Positions 21,742 through 34,439 of a DNA stretch of 64,000 bases are shown piece by piece. The position numbers and the translations under genes are program-made. The stretch covers positions 2,059,007 through 2,123,006 of the forward strand of contig JAGKQI010000104.1 of assembly GCA_018806915.1 (NCBI GenBank), read 5' to 3'. This stretch comes from Phytophthora colocasiae. Taxonomy: Eukaryota; Oomycota; Peronosporomycetes; Peronosporales; Peronosporaceae. The notes below the pieces were generated by a model. That model saw only the letters and a list, made by a program, of their open reading frames with translations. It did not search any database and was not told the DNA's origin. The first letter of the stretch is position 1, and each line of letters begins with the position of its first letter.

Positions 21742-22448
21742 CATCTTTTGGCCCTCCGTCTCTCCTCTTACGCTCTTCTGAACGTGCGATGTTTCTGCCA
21801 AAGTCTTTGTGAAGTGCTCTTGTAAGTCTTTGTAGCATGTGCCGCAACGTAACTCACGTCTGCACGTCTGGAGCTCGCCCCATAGTCTTCGAGTCCATAC
21901 GCGACCGTATATCGGCTGGGCGTGTGTCTCTCTGAAGCGGACAGCGGCCTATCTCTGGATCTTTGCACTTGGCGCTAGCTGTGGTGAGACTTCACAACCA
22001 CGTTTTTCGACGTCTATATGTGGCTGCGTTGATGTGCAAGCTGTGTATGACGACCGCATGAGCGAATACGTCGCAGCAAGTAGACAGAAGAAGAGAGAAC
22101 ATGGGTGTAGGTGCACTCTCCACCTTGAGCCAGCTTGAGCAAAGCTTGAGCAGCTTGAACACCTTAGAGCACCTTGAGCACCTTGAGCACCTTGAGAGAG
22201 CGGGTGTAGTTCGAGGCGGTGTGTGGAAGTTGGTCGAATGCAGTGGGGTATGAAGTGGTGATGTATGAGACGTGGAGCAGCGTGAGCGTGAGCGATGCTA
22301 AGATCTCCAGTGGATGTAGAAGTGTGTGTGTGTGTGTGTCTGCAAGAGAGAGAGGGGGTGCAAAGTTTGCGTGTTGTGTGTTGTATATTGTGTATTTGTT
22401 GTTGTGTGTTGTGTTTGTGATTTTGTGTGTGGTGGTAGTGTTCAGCCT

Positions 22449-22526
22449 TCCCATAGTAGTCCTAGGCGGTTAGGATAGCTGGCTCTCACCCAGCAGACCT
22501 GGGTTCGAGAGTCCCGGTGTGGGGAA
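22449..22526 (+). tRNA. tRNA-Glu(CTC) with insertions
   Basis: Extra bases in the acceptor/D region (catagtagtcctagg), the T loop (cgagag) and the acceptor (gggg); T-stem change CCTGGG. Anticodon arm intact. Confidence 0.6.
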
Positions 22527-23128
22527 CATCTTTTTGCTCCGTCTCTCCTCTTACGCTCTTCTGAACTTAGTGCGTGTTTCTGCCAAAGTCTTTGTAAGTC
22601 TTTGTAAGTCTTTGTAGCATGTACGTAACTTCCGTCTGCATCGTCTGGAGCTCGCCCTATAGCTCGCTTCGAGTCCATACGCGACCGTATATCGGCTGGG
22701 CGTGTGTCTCTCTGAAGCGGTTACAGCGGCTTATCTCTGGATCTTTGCACTTTGGCGCTTAGCTGTAGTGAGACTACAACCTAACGTTTTTCGACGTCTA
22801 TATGTGGCTGCGTTGAATGTGCAAGCTGTGTGACGACCGCATGAGCGAATACGTCGCAGCAAGTAGACAGAAGAAGAGAGAACATGGTGTAGGTGCGCTC
22901 TCCACCTTGAGCACAGCCCAGGCAACTTGAGCAGCTTTGAGCAGCTTGCAGGCAGCTTGAACACCTTTGAGCACCTTGAGGCACCTTGAGCACCTTGAGG
23001 AGAGCGGTGTGTAGTTCGAGGCGGTGTGTGGAAGTTGGTCGAGATGCAGTGGGGTATGAAGTGGTGATGTAAGACGTGGAGCAGCGTGAGCTGTGAGCTG
23101 ATGTAAGATTTCAGTGGATGTAGAAGTA

Positions 23129-23149
23129 TGTGTGTGTGTGTGTGTGTGT

Positions 23150-23191
<42 letters not shown>

Positions 23192-23290
23192 CTGTGTGTG
23201 AGTGTGTGTGTGTGTGTGTGTGTGGGTGTGTGTGTGTGTGTGTCTGTTTGTGTGTGTGTGTGTTTGTTTGTGTGTGTGTGTGTTTGTTTG

Positions 23291-23321
<31 letters not shown>
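23129..23321. repeat. Long imperfect TG repeat
   Basis: About 190 bp of TG interrupted by ggtg, gctg and repeated tgtttgtttg pieces; the longest imperfect TG tract in this array block. Confidence 0.9.
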
Positions 23322-23441
23322 CTGCAAGAGAGGGAGAGAGATATAGAGAGAGAGAGGTGCAGGTGCAATGTTTTGGTGTGTTGTGTGTTTGTTGTTGTGT
23401 GTTGTGTTTGTGATTTTGTGTGTGGTGGTAGTGTTCAGCCT

Positions 23442-23517
23442 TCCCATATAGTCTAGGCCCAGTTAGGATAGCTGGCTCTCACCCAGCAGACCCGGGTCTC
23501 GAGTCCCAGTGTGGGAA
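23442..23517 (+). tRNA. tRNA-Glu(CTC) with insertions
   Basis: Three extra bases in the D loop (ggcccag) and one in the T loop (gtctcgag); T-stem 3' strand CCCAG. Anticodon arm intact. Confidence 0.6.
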
Positions 23518-24230
23518 CATCTTTGCTCCGTCTCTCCTCTTACGCCTTCTTCTGAACGTGCAGTGTTTCCTGCCAAAGTCTTTGTAAGTCTTTGTAAGTC
23601 TTTATGTAGCATGTACGTAACTCTGTCTGCACGTCTGGGGAAAGTCTCGCCCTATAGTGGCTTTCGGGAGTCCATACGCGACCGTATATCGAGTTATGTA
23701 GGCGTGTGTCTCTCTGGAAGCGGACAGCGGCCTATCTCTGGATCTTTGCACTTTGGCGCTGAAGCTGTGGTGAGACTACAACCCACGTTTTCGACGTCTA
23801 TATGTGGCTGCGTTGATGTGCGAAGCTGTGACGACCGCATGAGCGAATACGTCGCTTAGCAAGTAGACAGAAGAAGAGAGAACATGGGTGTAGGTGCGCT
23901 CTCTGCCCGACCTTGAGCAGCTTGAGCAGCTTGAGCAGCTTGAACACCTTGAGCACCTGCTTGAGCACCTTGAGAGAGCGGGGTGTAGTTCGCACACAGG
24001 CGTGTGCATGAAGTTGGTCTGGTCGAATGGGTGGTAAGAAGCTGGTGATGTAAGACGTGGAGCAGCGTGACGTGAGCGATGTAAGATTCCAGTGGATGTA
24101 GAAGTGTGTGTGTGTGTGTGTGTCTGCAAGAAGAGAGAGGGGGTGCAAAGTTTGCGTGTTGTGTGCTTGTTGTTGTGTGTTGTGTTTGTGATTTTGTGTG
24201 TGGTGGTAGCTTGTGCATCAGCTTCAGCCT

Positions 24231-24312
24231 TCCCATATAGGAGTCACAAGGCAGGTTAGGATAGCTTGGCTCTCACCCAGCAGACCCAGGTTTCTGAGTC
24301 CCGGTGTGGGAA
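24231..24312 (+). tRNA. tRNA-Glu(CTC) with insertions
   Basis: The D arm is disrupted (ataggagtcacaaggcagg), an extra T lies in the anticodon stem, and the T arm reads caggtttctgag. Confidence 0.5.
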
Positions 24313-25101
24313 CATCTTTGCTCCGTCAATCTCCTCTTACGCTCTTCTGAACGTGCGTGTTTCTGCCAATCTTTGTAAGTCTTTGTAAAGTCTTTGTAAG
24401 TCTTTGTAGCATGTACGTAACCTGTCTGCACTGTCTGAGCTCGCCCTACAGCTCGGATCTGCACGTCTGGAGCTCGCCTACGATCTTCGAGTCCACGCTT
24501 TAACCATTATATCGGCATGGGCGTGTGTCTCTCTGGAAGCCGGACAGCGGCTTATCTCTGGATCTTTGCACTTTGGCGCTGAAGCTGTAGTGAGACTACA
24601 AAACCCACGTTTTTCGACGTCTGCTAATAATGGCTGCGTTGATGTGCCGCAGCTGTGTGACGACCGCATGACGAATACGTCGCAGCAAGTGGACAGGAAG
24701 AAGAGAGAACATGGGTGGCGGTGCGCTCTCCCCACCTTGAGGCAGCTTGAGCAGCTTGAGCAGCTTGAACACCTTGAGGCACCTTGAGCACCTTGGAGGC
24801 ACCTTGAAACTGTGTGTAGTAGCCGGTGTGAAGTTGTTCCCAGACCGGGGTTGGTCAACGCAGTGGGGTATGAAGTGGGTGATGTAAGACGTGGAGCAGC
24901 GTGAGCGTGAGCGATGTAAGATTCCAGTGGATGTAGAAGTGTGTGTGTGTGTGTCTTACAAGAGAGAGAGAGAGAGAGCAAGAGAGAGAGAGAGAGAGGG
25001 TGCAAGGGTTTATGTGTTAGTAGTGTTATTGAAGTTGTTGTGTGCTGTTGTTGTGTGTTGTGTTTGCTGGATTTTGTGTGTGTGGTGGTAGTGTTCAGCC
25101 T

Positions 25102-25189
25102 TCCCATATAGTCTAGGCAGTTAGGATAGCTGGCTCTCACCCAGCAGACCCGGGTTCGAGTCCCAAGGTGCTGGTGCTCCCGGTGGGAA
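25102..25189 (+). tRNA. tRNA-Glu(CTC) with T-stem insertion
   Basis: D and anticodon arms are intact. About 14 bases (aaggtgctggtgct) are inserted in the T-stem 3' strand; they resemble the nearby 9-bp minisatellite. Confidence 0.5.
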
Positions 25190-25912
25190 ACATCTTCAAT
25201 CTGGTCTGCCTCTTACTGCTTACGCCTCTTTCTGAACGTGCGTGTTTCTGCTAAAGTCTTTGTAAGTCTTTGTAAGTCTTTGTAGGTCTTTTGCTTAGCA
25301 TGTACGTAACTCCTCGTCTGGCACGTCTGGAGCTCTCGGCCCATAGTCTTCGGGAGTCCTATACGCGACCGTATATCGGCTGGGCGTGTGTCTCTCTGAA
25401 GCGGACAGCGGCCTATCTCTGGATCTTTGCACTTTGGCGCTAGCTGTGGTGAGACTACAACCACGTTTTTCGACGTTCATATGTGGCATGCGTTGATGTG
25501 CAAGCTTGTGTCTGGACGAAGACCGCATGAGCGAACAATACGTCGCAGCAAGTAGACAGAAGAAGAGAGAACATGGTGTGGGTGCGCTCTCCCACCTTGA
25601 GCAGCTTGAGCAGCTTGAGCAGCTTGAGAGCAGCTTGAACACCAGTTATGAGCAACCTTGAGCACCTTGAGAGAGCGGGTGTAGTTCGAGGTGCGAAGTT
25701 GGTCAAATGCAGTGGGGTATGAAGTGGTGATGTAAGACGTGGAGCATGCGTGAGCGTGAGCGATGTAAGATTCCAGTGGATGTAGAAGTGTGTGTGTCAG
25801 CAAGAGTGGTATTGTAGTCTCAGCAAGAGTTTGCGGCAAAGTGTTGTTGTTGTGTGTTGAGCAATAGTGTTGTGTTTAGGATTTTGTGTGCGTGGGTGGT
25901 AGTGTTCAGCCT

Positions 25913-25991
25913 TCCCATATAGTCTAGGCGAGTTACAGGATAGCTGGCTCTCACCCAGCAGACCCGTGTTCGAAGGTCCCGGAGTGGGGAA
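25913..25991 (+). tRNA. tRNA-Glu(CTC) with insertions
   Basis: D loop reads gcgagttacagg, T arm cgtgttcgaaggtccc, acceptor gagtgggg. Anticodon arm intact. Confidence 0.55.
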
Positions 25992-26673
25992 CATCTTTGC
26001 TCCGTCTCTCCTCTTACGCTCTTCTGAACGTGCGTGTTTCTGCCAAAGTCTCTTGTAAGTCTTTGTAAGTCTTTGTAGCATGTACGTCACTCGTCTGCAC
26101 TGTCTGGGAGCTCGCCCTATAGTCTTCGAGTCCATAGCGCGACCGTATATTCGGCTGGGCGTGTGTCTCTCTGAAGCGTGACAGCGGCCTATCTCTGGAT
26201 CTTTGCACTTTGGCGCTAGCTGTGGTGAGACTACAACCACGTTTTTCGACGTCTATATGTGGCTGCGTTGATGTGCAAGCTGTGTGACGACCGCATGAGC
26301 GAATACGTCGCAGCAAGTAGACAGAAGAAGAGAGAACATGGTGTGTAGGTGCGCTCTCCCACCTTGAGCAGCTTGAAGGCAGCTTGAGCAGCTTGAACAC
26401 CTCCAGTTGAGCACCTTGAGCACCTTGAGAGAGCGGGTGTAGTTCGAGGCGGTGTGCTGGAAGTTGGTCGAATGCAGTGGGAGTATGAAGTGGTGTTGTA
26501 AGACTTGGTGCTGCGTGTGCGTGAGCTATGTAAGATTCCTGTGGATGTAGAAGTGTGTGTGTGTGTGTCTGCAAGAGAGAGAGGGGGTGCAAAGTTTGCA
26601 CGTGTTGTGTGTTGGTTGTTGTGTGTTGTTGTTGTGTGTTGTGTTTGTGATTTTGTGTGGTAGTGTTCAGCCT

Positions 26674-26749
26674 TCCCATATAGTCTAGGTGGTTAGAGAG
26701 CTGTCACCCAGCAGAGACCCAGACCAGGTTCGAGTCCCGTGTGTGGGAA
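26674..26749 (+). pseudogene. tRNA-Glu lacking the CTC loop
   Basis: The anticodon region reads agctgtcacccagc, so the CTC loop is lost, and agaccag is inserted before the T stem. Probably not a functional gene as written. Confidence 0.55.
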
Positions 26750-27460
26750 CATCTTTTGCTCCGTGTCTCACTCCTCTTACGCTCTTCTGAACGTGTGCGT
26801 GTGTTTCTGCCAAAGTCTTTGTAAGTCTTTGTAAGTTCTTTATGGTAGCATGTACGTCCGCTCGTCTGCACGTCTGGAGCTCGCCCTATAGTCTTCGAGT
26901 CCATACGCGACCGTATATCGGCTTTGGGCGTGTGTGTCTCTCTGAAGCGGACAGCGGCCTATCTCTGGATCTTTGCACTTTGGCGCTAGCTGTAGTGAGA
27001 CCTACAACCACGTTTTTCGACGTCTATATGTGGCTGCGTTGATGTGCAAGCGCTGTGTGACGACCACGCATGAGCGAATACGTCGCAGCAAGTAGACAGA
27101 AGAAGAGAACATGGTGTAGGTGCGCTCTCCCACCTTGAGCAGCTTCTTGGAGCAGCTTGAGCAGCTTGGAACACCTTGAGCACCTTGAGCACCTTGAGCA
27201 CCTTGAGAGAGCGTGTGTAGTTCGAGGCGGTGTGTGGAAGTTGGTCGAATGCAGTGGGGTATGAAGTGGTGATGTACAGACGTGGAGCAGCGTGTGAGCG
27301 TGAGCGATGTAAGATTCCAGTGGATGTAGAAGTGTGTGTGTGTGTGTACCTGCAAGAGAGAGAGGGGGTGCAAAGTTTGCGTGTTGTGTGTTGTTTGTTG
27401 TGTGTTGTTGTTGTGTGTTGTGTTTTGTGGATTTTGTGTGTGGTGGTAGTGTTCCAGCCT

Positions 27461-27537
27461 TCCCCATAGTCTATGAGCGTGTTAGGATAGCTGGCTCTCA
27501 ATTCCAGCAGACCCGGGTTCGAGTCCCGGTGTGGGAA
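27461..27537 (+). tRNA. tRNA-Glu(CTC) with insertions
   Basis: The 5' end has lost part of the D arm (catagtctatgagcgtg), and att replaces bases in the anticodon stem 3' strand. T arm and acceptor 3' strand are intact. Confidence 0.5.
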
Positions 27538-28243
27538 CATCTTTGCTCCGTCTCCTCTTACGCCTCTTCTGAACGTGCGTGTTTCTGCCAAAGTTCTTTG
27601 TGAAGTCTTTGTAAGTCTTTGTAGTGCATGTACGTCACTCGTCTGCACGTCCTGGAGCTCGCCCTATAGTCTTCGAGTCCATACGCGACCGCATATCGGC
27701 TGGGCGTGTGTCTCTCTGAAGCGGACAGCGGCCTATCTCTGGATCTTTGCACTTTGGCGCTAGCTGTAGTGAGACTCCTTCCACAACCACGTTTTTCGAC
27801 GTCTATATGTGGCTGCGTTGATGTGCAAGCTGTGCTTGACGACCGCATGAAGCTGGAATACGTCGCAGCAAGTAGACAGAAAGAAGAGAGAACATGGTGC
27901 CCAAGGTGCGCTCTCCCACCTTGAGCAGCTTGAGCAGCTTGAGCAGCTTGAAACACCTTGAGACACCTTGAGCACCTTGGAGCACCTTGAGAGAGCAGGG
28001 TGTAGTTCCGAGGCGGTGTGTGGAAGTTGGTCGAATGCAGTGAGGGTATGAAGTGGTGATGTAAGACGTGGAGCAGCGTGAGCGTGAGCGATGTAAGATT
28101 CCAGTGGATGGTGTGTGTGTGTGTGTGTGTCTGCAAGAGAGAGAGGGGAGTTAAAAGTTTGCGTGTTGTGTGGTTGTTGTTGTGTTATTTGGTTGTTGTG
28201 TGTTGTAGTTTGTGATTTTGTGTGTGGTGGTAGTGTTCAGCCT

Positions 28244-28316
28244 TCCCATATAGTCTAGGCGGTTAGGATAGCTGGCTCTCACCCAGCAGACCCGAGTTCG
28301 AGTCCCGGTGTGGGAA
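28244..28316 (+). tRNA. tRNA-Glu(CTC)
   Basis: 73 nt, one substitution from the consensus (T-stem CCGGG to CCGAG). The cleanest tRNA of this block. Confidence 0.85.
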
Positions 28317-29049
28317 CATCTTTTTGCTCAAATCTCTCCTCTTACGCTCTTCCTGAACGTGCGTGTTTCCTGCCAAAAGTCTCTTTGTAGAGTCTTTGTA
28401 AGTCTTTTGTAGCATGTACGTCGTACTCGTCACTGGCATCGTCTGGAGCTCGCCCTATAGTCTTCGAGTCCATACGCGACCGTATATCGGCTGAGCGTGT
28501 GTCTCTCCCTGAAGCGGGCGCAGCGGCCTATCTCTGGATCTTTGCACTTTGGCGCTGGCTGTAGTGAGACTACAACCACGTTTTTCGACGTCTATATGTA
28601 TGGCTGCGTTGATGTGTACAAGCCTGTGTGATTGACGACCGCATGAGCGAATACGTCGGCAGCGAAGTAGAGGGCAGAAGAAGAGAGGAACATGGGTGTA
28701 GGTGCGCTCTCCCACCTTGAGCAGCTTGCAGCAGCTTGAGCAGCTTGAGACACCTTTGAGCACCTTGAGCAACCTTGAGCACCTTGAGAGAGCAGGTGTA
28801 GTTCCGAGGCTGGTGTGTGGAAGTTGGTCGAATGCAGTGGGGTATGAAGTGGTGATGTAAGACGTGGAGCAGCGTGAGCGTGAGCGATGTAAGATTCCAG
28901 TGGATGTAGAAGTGTGTGTGTGTGTGTGTCTGCAAGAGAGAGAGAGGGGGTAAAGTCGGTGCAAAGTTTGTTGTTGTTGTGTGTTGTTGTTGTGTGTTGT
29001 TGTGTGTTGTGTTTGTGATTTTTGTGTGTGGTGGTAGGTGTTCCAGCCT

Positions 29050-29125
29050 TCCCCATATAGTCTAGGCGGTTAGGATAGCTGGCTCTCACCCAGCAGACCC
29101 GGGTTCGAGTCCCGGAGTGTGGGAA
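29050..29125 (+). tRNA. tRNA-Glu(CTC) with small insertions
   Basis: One extra C at the 5' end and AG inserted between the T stem and acceptor. All loops as the consensus. Confidence 0.7.
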
Positions 29126-29718
29126 CATCTTTTGCTCCGTCTCTCCTCTTACGCTCTTCTGAACGTGCGTGTTTCCTGCCAAAGTCTTTGTAAAGTCTTT
29201 TGTAAAAGTCTTTGTAGCATGTACGTCACTCGTCATGCACGCGTCTGGAGCTCGCCCTATAGTCTTCGGAGTCCATACGCGACCGTATATCGGCTGGGCA
29301 TTGTGTCTCTCTGAAGCGGACAGCGGCCTATCTCTGGATCTTTGCACTTTGGCGCTAGCTGTAGTGAGACTACAATCACGTTTTTCGACGTCTATGTGGT
29401 TGCCGTTTGATTCACATTAAGCTGTGTGACGACCGCATGAGCGAATACGTCGCAGCAAGTAGACAGAAGAAGAGAGTAACATGGTGTAGGTGCGCTCTCC
29501 TTTTACCTGTGAGCAGTTTGAGCACCTTGAGCACCTTGAGCACCTTGAGCACCTTGAGAGAGCGGGTGTAGTTCAGGAGGCGGTGTGTGGAAGTTGGTCG
29601 AATGCAGTGGGGTATGAAGTGAGTGATGTAAGACGTGGAGCAGCGTGAGCGTGAGCGATGCATAAGATTTCAGTGGATGTAGAAATGTGTATGTTGTTTG
29701 TGTGTGTGTGTGTCTGCA

Positions 29719-29755
<37 letters not shown>

Positions 29756-29842
29756 GGTGCAATGTTTGCGTGTTGTGTGTTGTTGTGTGTTGTTGTTGTG
29801 TGTTGTGTTTGTGATTTTGTGTGTGGTAGGTAGTGTCAGCCT

Positions 29843-29916
29843 TCCATATAGTCTAGGCGGTTAGGATAGCTGAGCTCTCACCCATCAGACCCAGGTTCGA
29901 GTCCCGGTGTGGGGAA
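29843..29916 (+). tRNA. tRNA-Glu(CTC) with small changes
   Basis: One C missing at the 5' end, an A inserted in the anticodon stem, CCATC in its 3' strand, CCAGG in the T stem, and an extra G in the acceptor. It shares CCATC with the copies at 9993 and 31436. Confidence 0.6.
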
Positions 29917-30611
29917 CATCTTTTGCTCCGTCTCTCCTCTTACGCTCTTCTGAACGTGCGTGTTTCTGCCAAAGTCTTTTGTAAGTCTTTGTAAGTCTTT
30001 GTAGCATGTACGTCACTCGTCTGCACGTCTGGATCTCGCCCTATAGTCTTCGGAGTCCATACGCGACCGTATATCGGCTGGGCGTGTGTCTCTCTGAAGC
30101 GGACAGCGGCCTATCTCTGAATCTTTGCACCTTTGGCGCTAGCTGTAGTGAGACTACAACCACGTTTTTCGACGTCTATATGTGGCTGCGTTGAGTGTGC
30201 CAAGCTGGTGTGACTGACCGCATGAGCGAATACGTCGCAGCAAGTAGACAGAAGAAGAGAGAGAACATGGTGTAGGTGCGCTTCTCCCACCTTGAGCAGC
30301 TTGAGCAGCTTGAGCAGCTTGAACACCTTGAGCACCTTGCAGGCACCTTGAGCACCTTGAGGAGAGCAGGTGTAGTTCGAGGCGGTGTGTGGAAGTTGGT
30401 CGAATGCAGTGGGGTATGAAGTGGTGATGTAAGACGTGGAGCAGCGTGAGCGTGAGCGATGTAAGATTCCAGTGGATGTAGAAGTGTGTGTGTGTGTGTG
30501 TGTCTGCAAGAGAGAGAGAGGGGTGCAAAGTTTGCGTGTGGTGTGTTGTTGTTGTGTGTTGTTGTTGTGTGTTGTGTTTGTGATTTTGTGTGTGGTGGTA
30601 GTGTTCAGCCT

Positions 30612-30690
30612 TCCCATATAAAGGTCTAGGCGGTTAGGATAGCTGGCTCTCACCCAGCACAGACCCAGGTTCTGAGTCCCGGTGTGGGAA
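30612..30690 (+). tRNA. tRNA-Glu(CTC) with insertions
   Basis: AAG inserted after the acceptor 5' strand, CA after the anticodon stem, and T in the T loop. Confidence 0.55.
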
Positions 30691-31303
30691 CATCTTTTGC
30701 TCCGTCTCTCCTCTTTACGCTCTTCTGAACGTGCGTGTTTCTGCCAAAGTCTTTGTAAGTCTTAGAAATGTAAGTCTTTGTAGCATGTACGTCACTCTGT
30801 CTGCACGTCTGGAGCTTCGCCCTATAGTCTTCGAGTCCATACGCGACCGTATATCGGCTTTCGGGCGTGTGTCTCTCCTGAAGCGGACAGCGGCCTTCAT
30901 CTCTGGATCTTTGCACTTTGGCGCTAGCTGTAGTACGAGACTACAACTGCACGTTTTTTCGACGTCTATATGTGGCTTGCGTTGATTCACAAGCTGTGTG
31001 ACGACCGCATGAGCCGGAATACGTCATGGCAGCAAGTAGACAGAAGAAGAGAGAACATGGTGTAGGTGCGCTCTCCCACCTTGAGCAGCTTTTGAGCAGC
31101 GTTAACACCTTGAGCACCTTGAGCACCTTGAGCACCTTGAGAGAGCGGGGTGTAGTTCGAGGCGGTGTGTGGAAGTTGGTCGAATGCAGTGGGGTAAGGG
31201 AAGTGGTGATGTACAGACGTGGAGCAGCGTGAGCGTGAGCGATGTAAGATTTCAGTGGATGTAGTAAGCATGTGTTTGTGTGTGCTGTGTGTGTGTGTGT
31301 CTG

Positions 31304-31340
<37 letters not shown>

Positions 31341-31435
31341 GTGCAAAGGTTTGGCGTGTTGTGTGTTGTTGTGTGTGTAAGGTTGTTGTGTGTTGTGTTG
31401 TCAGGATTTTGTGTGTGGTAGTAGTGTTTCAGCCT

Positions 31436-31508
31436 TCCCATATAGTCTAAGCGGTTAGGATAGCTGGCTCTCACCCATCAGACCCGGGTTCGAGTCCCGG
31501 TGTGGAAA
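31436..31508 (+). tRNA. tRNA-Glu(CTC) variant
   Basis: 73 nt with three substitutions and no indel: G to A in the D loop, CCATC in the anticodon stem, and G to A in the acceptor. L-type unit. Confidence 0.75.
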
Positions 31509-32117
31509 CATCTTTTTGCTCCGTCTCTCCTCACTTACGCTCTTCTGAACGTGCGTGTTTCTGCCAAAGGTGCTTTGTAAGTCTTTGTAAGTCTTTGTAG
31601 CATGTAACGTCACTCGTCTGCACGTCTGGATCTCGCCCTATAGTCTTCGAGTCCATGTACGCGACCGTATATCGGCTGGGCGTGGTGGTCTCTGAAGCGG
31701 ACAGCGGCCTATCTCTGGATCTTTGCACTTTGGCGCTAGCTGTAGTGAGTACTACAACCACGTTTTTCGACGTCTATATGTGGCTGCGTTGATGTGCAAG
31801 CTGTGTGAGCGACCGCATGAGCGAATACGTCGCAGCAAGTAGACAGAAGAAGAGAGAACATGGTGTGGGGTGCGCTCTCCCCACCTTTGAGCAGCAGTTT
31901 GAGCAACCTTGAGCAGTTTGAGCACCTTGAGCACCTTGAGCACCTTCAGAGAGCGGGGTGTAGTTCCGGAGGCCGGTGTGTGGAAGTTGGTCCCTGAATG
32001 CAGTGGAATTGTATGAAGTGGTGATGTAAGACAGTGGAGCAGCGTGAGCGTGAGCGATGTAAGATTTCAGTGGATGTAGAAGTATGTGTGTGTGTGTGCT
32101 ATTGTGTGATGTGTGTG

Positions 32118-32119
<2 letters not shown>

Positions 32120-32186
<67 letters not shown>
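32120..32186. repeat. (TG)n microsatellite, about 33 copies
   Basis: Long TG run in the last unit before copy C, matching the position of the long TG runs before copies B and D. Confidence 0.95.
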
Positions 32187-32187
<1 letters not shown>

Positions 32188-32298
32188 TGCAAGAGAGAGA
32201 GAGAGAGAGAGAGAGAGGGTGCAATGTTTGCGTGTTGACAAAGTTGTTGTTGTGTGTTGTGTTTGTGGATTTTGTGTGTGGTGGTGAGTGTTCAGCCT

Positions 32299-32374
32299 TC
32301 CCATATAGTCTAGGCGGTTAGGGATAGCTGGCTCTCACCCAGCAGACCCGGGGTTCGAGTCCCAGGTGTGGGAA
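32299..32374 (+). tRNA. tRNA-Glu(CTC) with three 1-nt insertions
   Basis: An extra G after the D loop, an extra G in the T stem and an extra A in the T-stem 3' strand; otherwise as the consensus. Confidence 0.7.
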
Positions 32375-32597
32375 CATCTTTTGCTCCGTCTCTCCTCTTA
32401 CGCTCTTCTGAACGTGCATGTTTCTGCCAAAGTCTTTGTAAGTCTTTTTGTAAGTCTTTGTAGCATGTACGTCCACTCGTCTGCACGTCTGGAGCTCGCC
32501 CTATAGTCTTCGAGTCCATACGCGACCGTATATCGGCTGGCGTGTGTCTCTCTGAAGCGGACAGCGGCCTATCTCTGAATCTTGCACTTTGGCGCTA

Positions 32598-34439
32598 AGG
32601 GGTCGCGAGAAGTCGGTGAAACCTTTGGTCGTGCGGAGCAGGGGCGTATAGTGAACCCTTCCAGTTATACGACTACTGAAAAGGGGCTTTTCAGAGTCGT
32701 ACAACGTGCAGGTTGGCGTGTGGTGCCTTCTGCGGTATCCTCGTGGGTTCAATTGTCTTCGGAAATATGACCCTCGCCGGAGTCTGAGAATGTTTTTGTA
32801 GAAGAGAAGTTGGGTTTCCTTGGAGTCTGGGTGTCGGTATTCAGGAAATCCTTCCAGGAGCGTTCGGGAGTCGGGAATCTCTGGGAACCAAGAATTGTGG
32901 TTTCCAGGAAGTCGGCAGTCGGAAAAAGAGGTTAATATACCAGAGAAAGTCTGAAATCGGTGTCTGAATATCACAAATCCAGAACCGAGATACCTGACTT
33001 CTCAGAGATAAACAAACTAATATACAGAGTTCAAAAAATATACAAATATATACAGCCGTTCTTTATTCTTTCTAGTGGCCCTTGAACGGTGGGGCTAACA
33101 CTCCAGGTCAACTAGGGACTTGCTAAACAGACACCTGGTCTGTCTGGTATCCCTTTACGTTCGCACACCACCCTCTTATATAGAGGGAAAATATAAACCA
33201 ATACAATCGGCTATATACAACAGTCTACCTTGCACTCTAGGAAAAACGACTGTCTGGTTTCCAGAGCCTGTCCAAACGAGCAATATGGAAATGGGCTACC
33301 GCTGAGAGACAAAACCAAACGACCCAAATTAGGATATGGAATAGGCGGGTCCTCTCAGGTCTCTACATGTTACCTCGATCTCCGCCTTCAAGGGATTGGA
33401 GATAGGCGAGAGATCAACACGGCACCAAACCTTGACGTGGCCTTGCAGGCAGAAAATACAACTTCTGGGACTTCTGCTACACGGCAAATTGAACTCTTGT
33501 TTATCGTTTATCTTCCCTATAACTCTCATATATCTCTGGTAACTCTCCTCTTCTTGTCGTCCTTCTTTTGCGTCCTTTATGCAGTCAGTCTTCATATCTC
33601 AGGTACTTTGGTCTTTGTATACATCTGGTATACTTGACTTGGTCTCAGTATGCAGTCTGTGCAGCTGATCTCGATGGGTTGGATGGTGTGTGCAGTCTGT
33701 GCAGCCGATCTCGATGGGTTGACAGGTAGACGTCATTACGGGGATGTACAGGTCAGTAATCACTTGAATGAATGCGTGACTTGAACTTCTGGGTTCACTT
33801 GGTTTCAGTCAGCATGGTCTTGAATCTTCGGTGGTTTCAGAGTCTGGTATCCTGGTTTCCTGAGCTAGAGTCTGATATCACTCTGGTTTTTCTGGGAAGT
33901 CTTGGTCACCCAGAGTTAGAGATACCAGAGTCTTGAATACTTGAAAACCAGAGTACTGGAGCACTAATGCTTCAACGTTACATGTGAAGATCTTGAGGGT
34001 TAAAAAGGGTGCAGCGGCGTCCGGCGCGCGATACTTGGGTCTCTGCGGGTATATATTAGCAGATGGAATCCCCAACCAGACCATCCATCGTCGCGCTGGA
34101 CGGTATGAACGGATGAGGTCTCTCAGAGATACGTTCTTCTGAGAGACTTTCCACACGCCAGAACTTAGGCACTCATCGTCGGGGAAAGTCCGGTGACTAT
34201 ACACAGGAGGTAGTTGACCTTCAGAGTTGCAGTACACTCTGAAGTTGACACACTTCTGGAATCCTTTGGGCACCCTTTACAAGTCAGGAAGAAGGTTTAT
34301 CCACAATCTTGCACAGATATATCCCCACACGGGTGCAGCCACGTCACATATACTTCCTCTCAAAACCAAATGTAACCAGGTGGTACACCACTGGGTAACA
34401 GCAGCATGACGCCAGAAAATCTGAAGTTACATCATGTCA
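32598..34439 (-). repeat. 3' LTR, copy C
   Basis: 1.84 kb with many small insertions, including a local duplication of gcagtctgtgcagc (about 33654-33700). TATA box intact at 33176-33183. Confidence 0.8.
33176..33183 (-). promoter_or_regulatory. LTR TATA box, copy C 3' LTR
   Basis: CTATATAA in sense direction inside the CCCTCT/AGAGGG inverted repeat, as in copies B and D. Confidence 0.55.

Larger units (their letters stand above)
20224..32597 (+). repeat. tRNA-Glu tandem array, 15 units between copies B and C
   Basis: Head-to-tail plus-strand units, one tRNA-Glu every 760-990 bp. Two unit types alternate: L (tttcag, gaagtatg, tgcaatg, TG run long or with TTTG) and S (ttccag, gaagtgtg, tgcaaag, short TG run). 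Reading by tRNA, the order is L L S L, seven S, L S L L, so L units sit next to the retroelements. Small insertions are dense throughout and probably inflate the unit length. Confidence 0.85.
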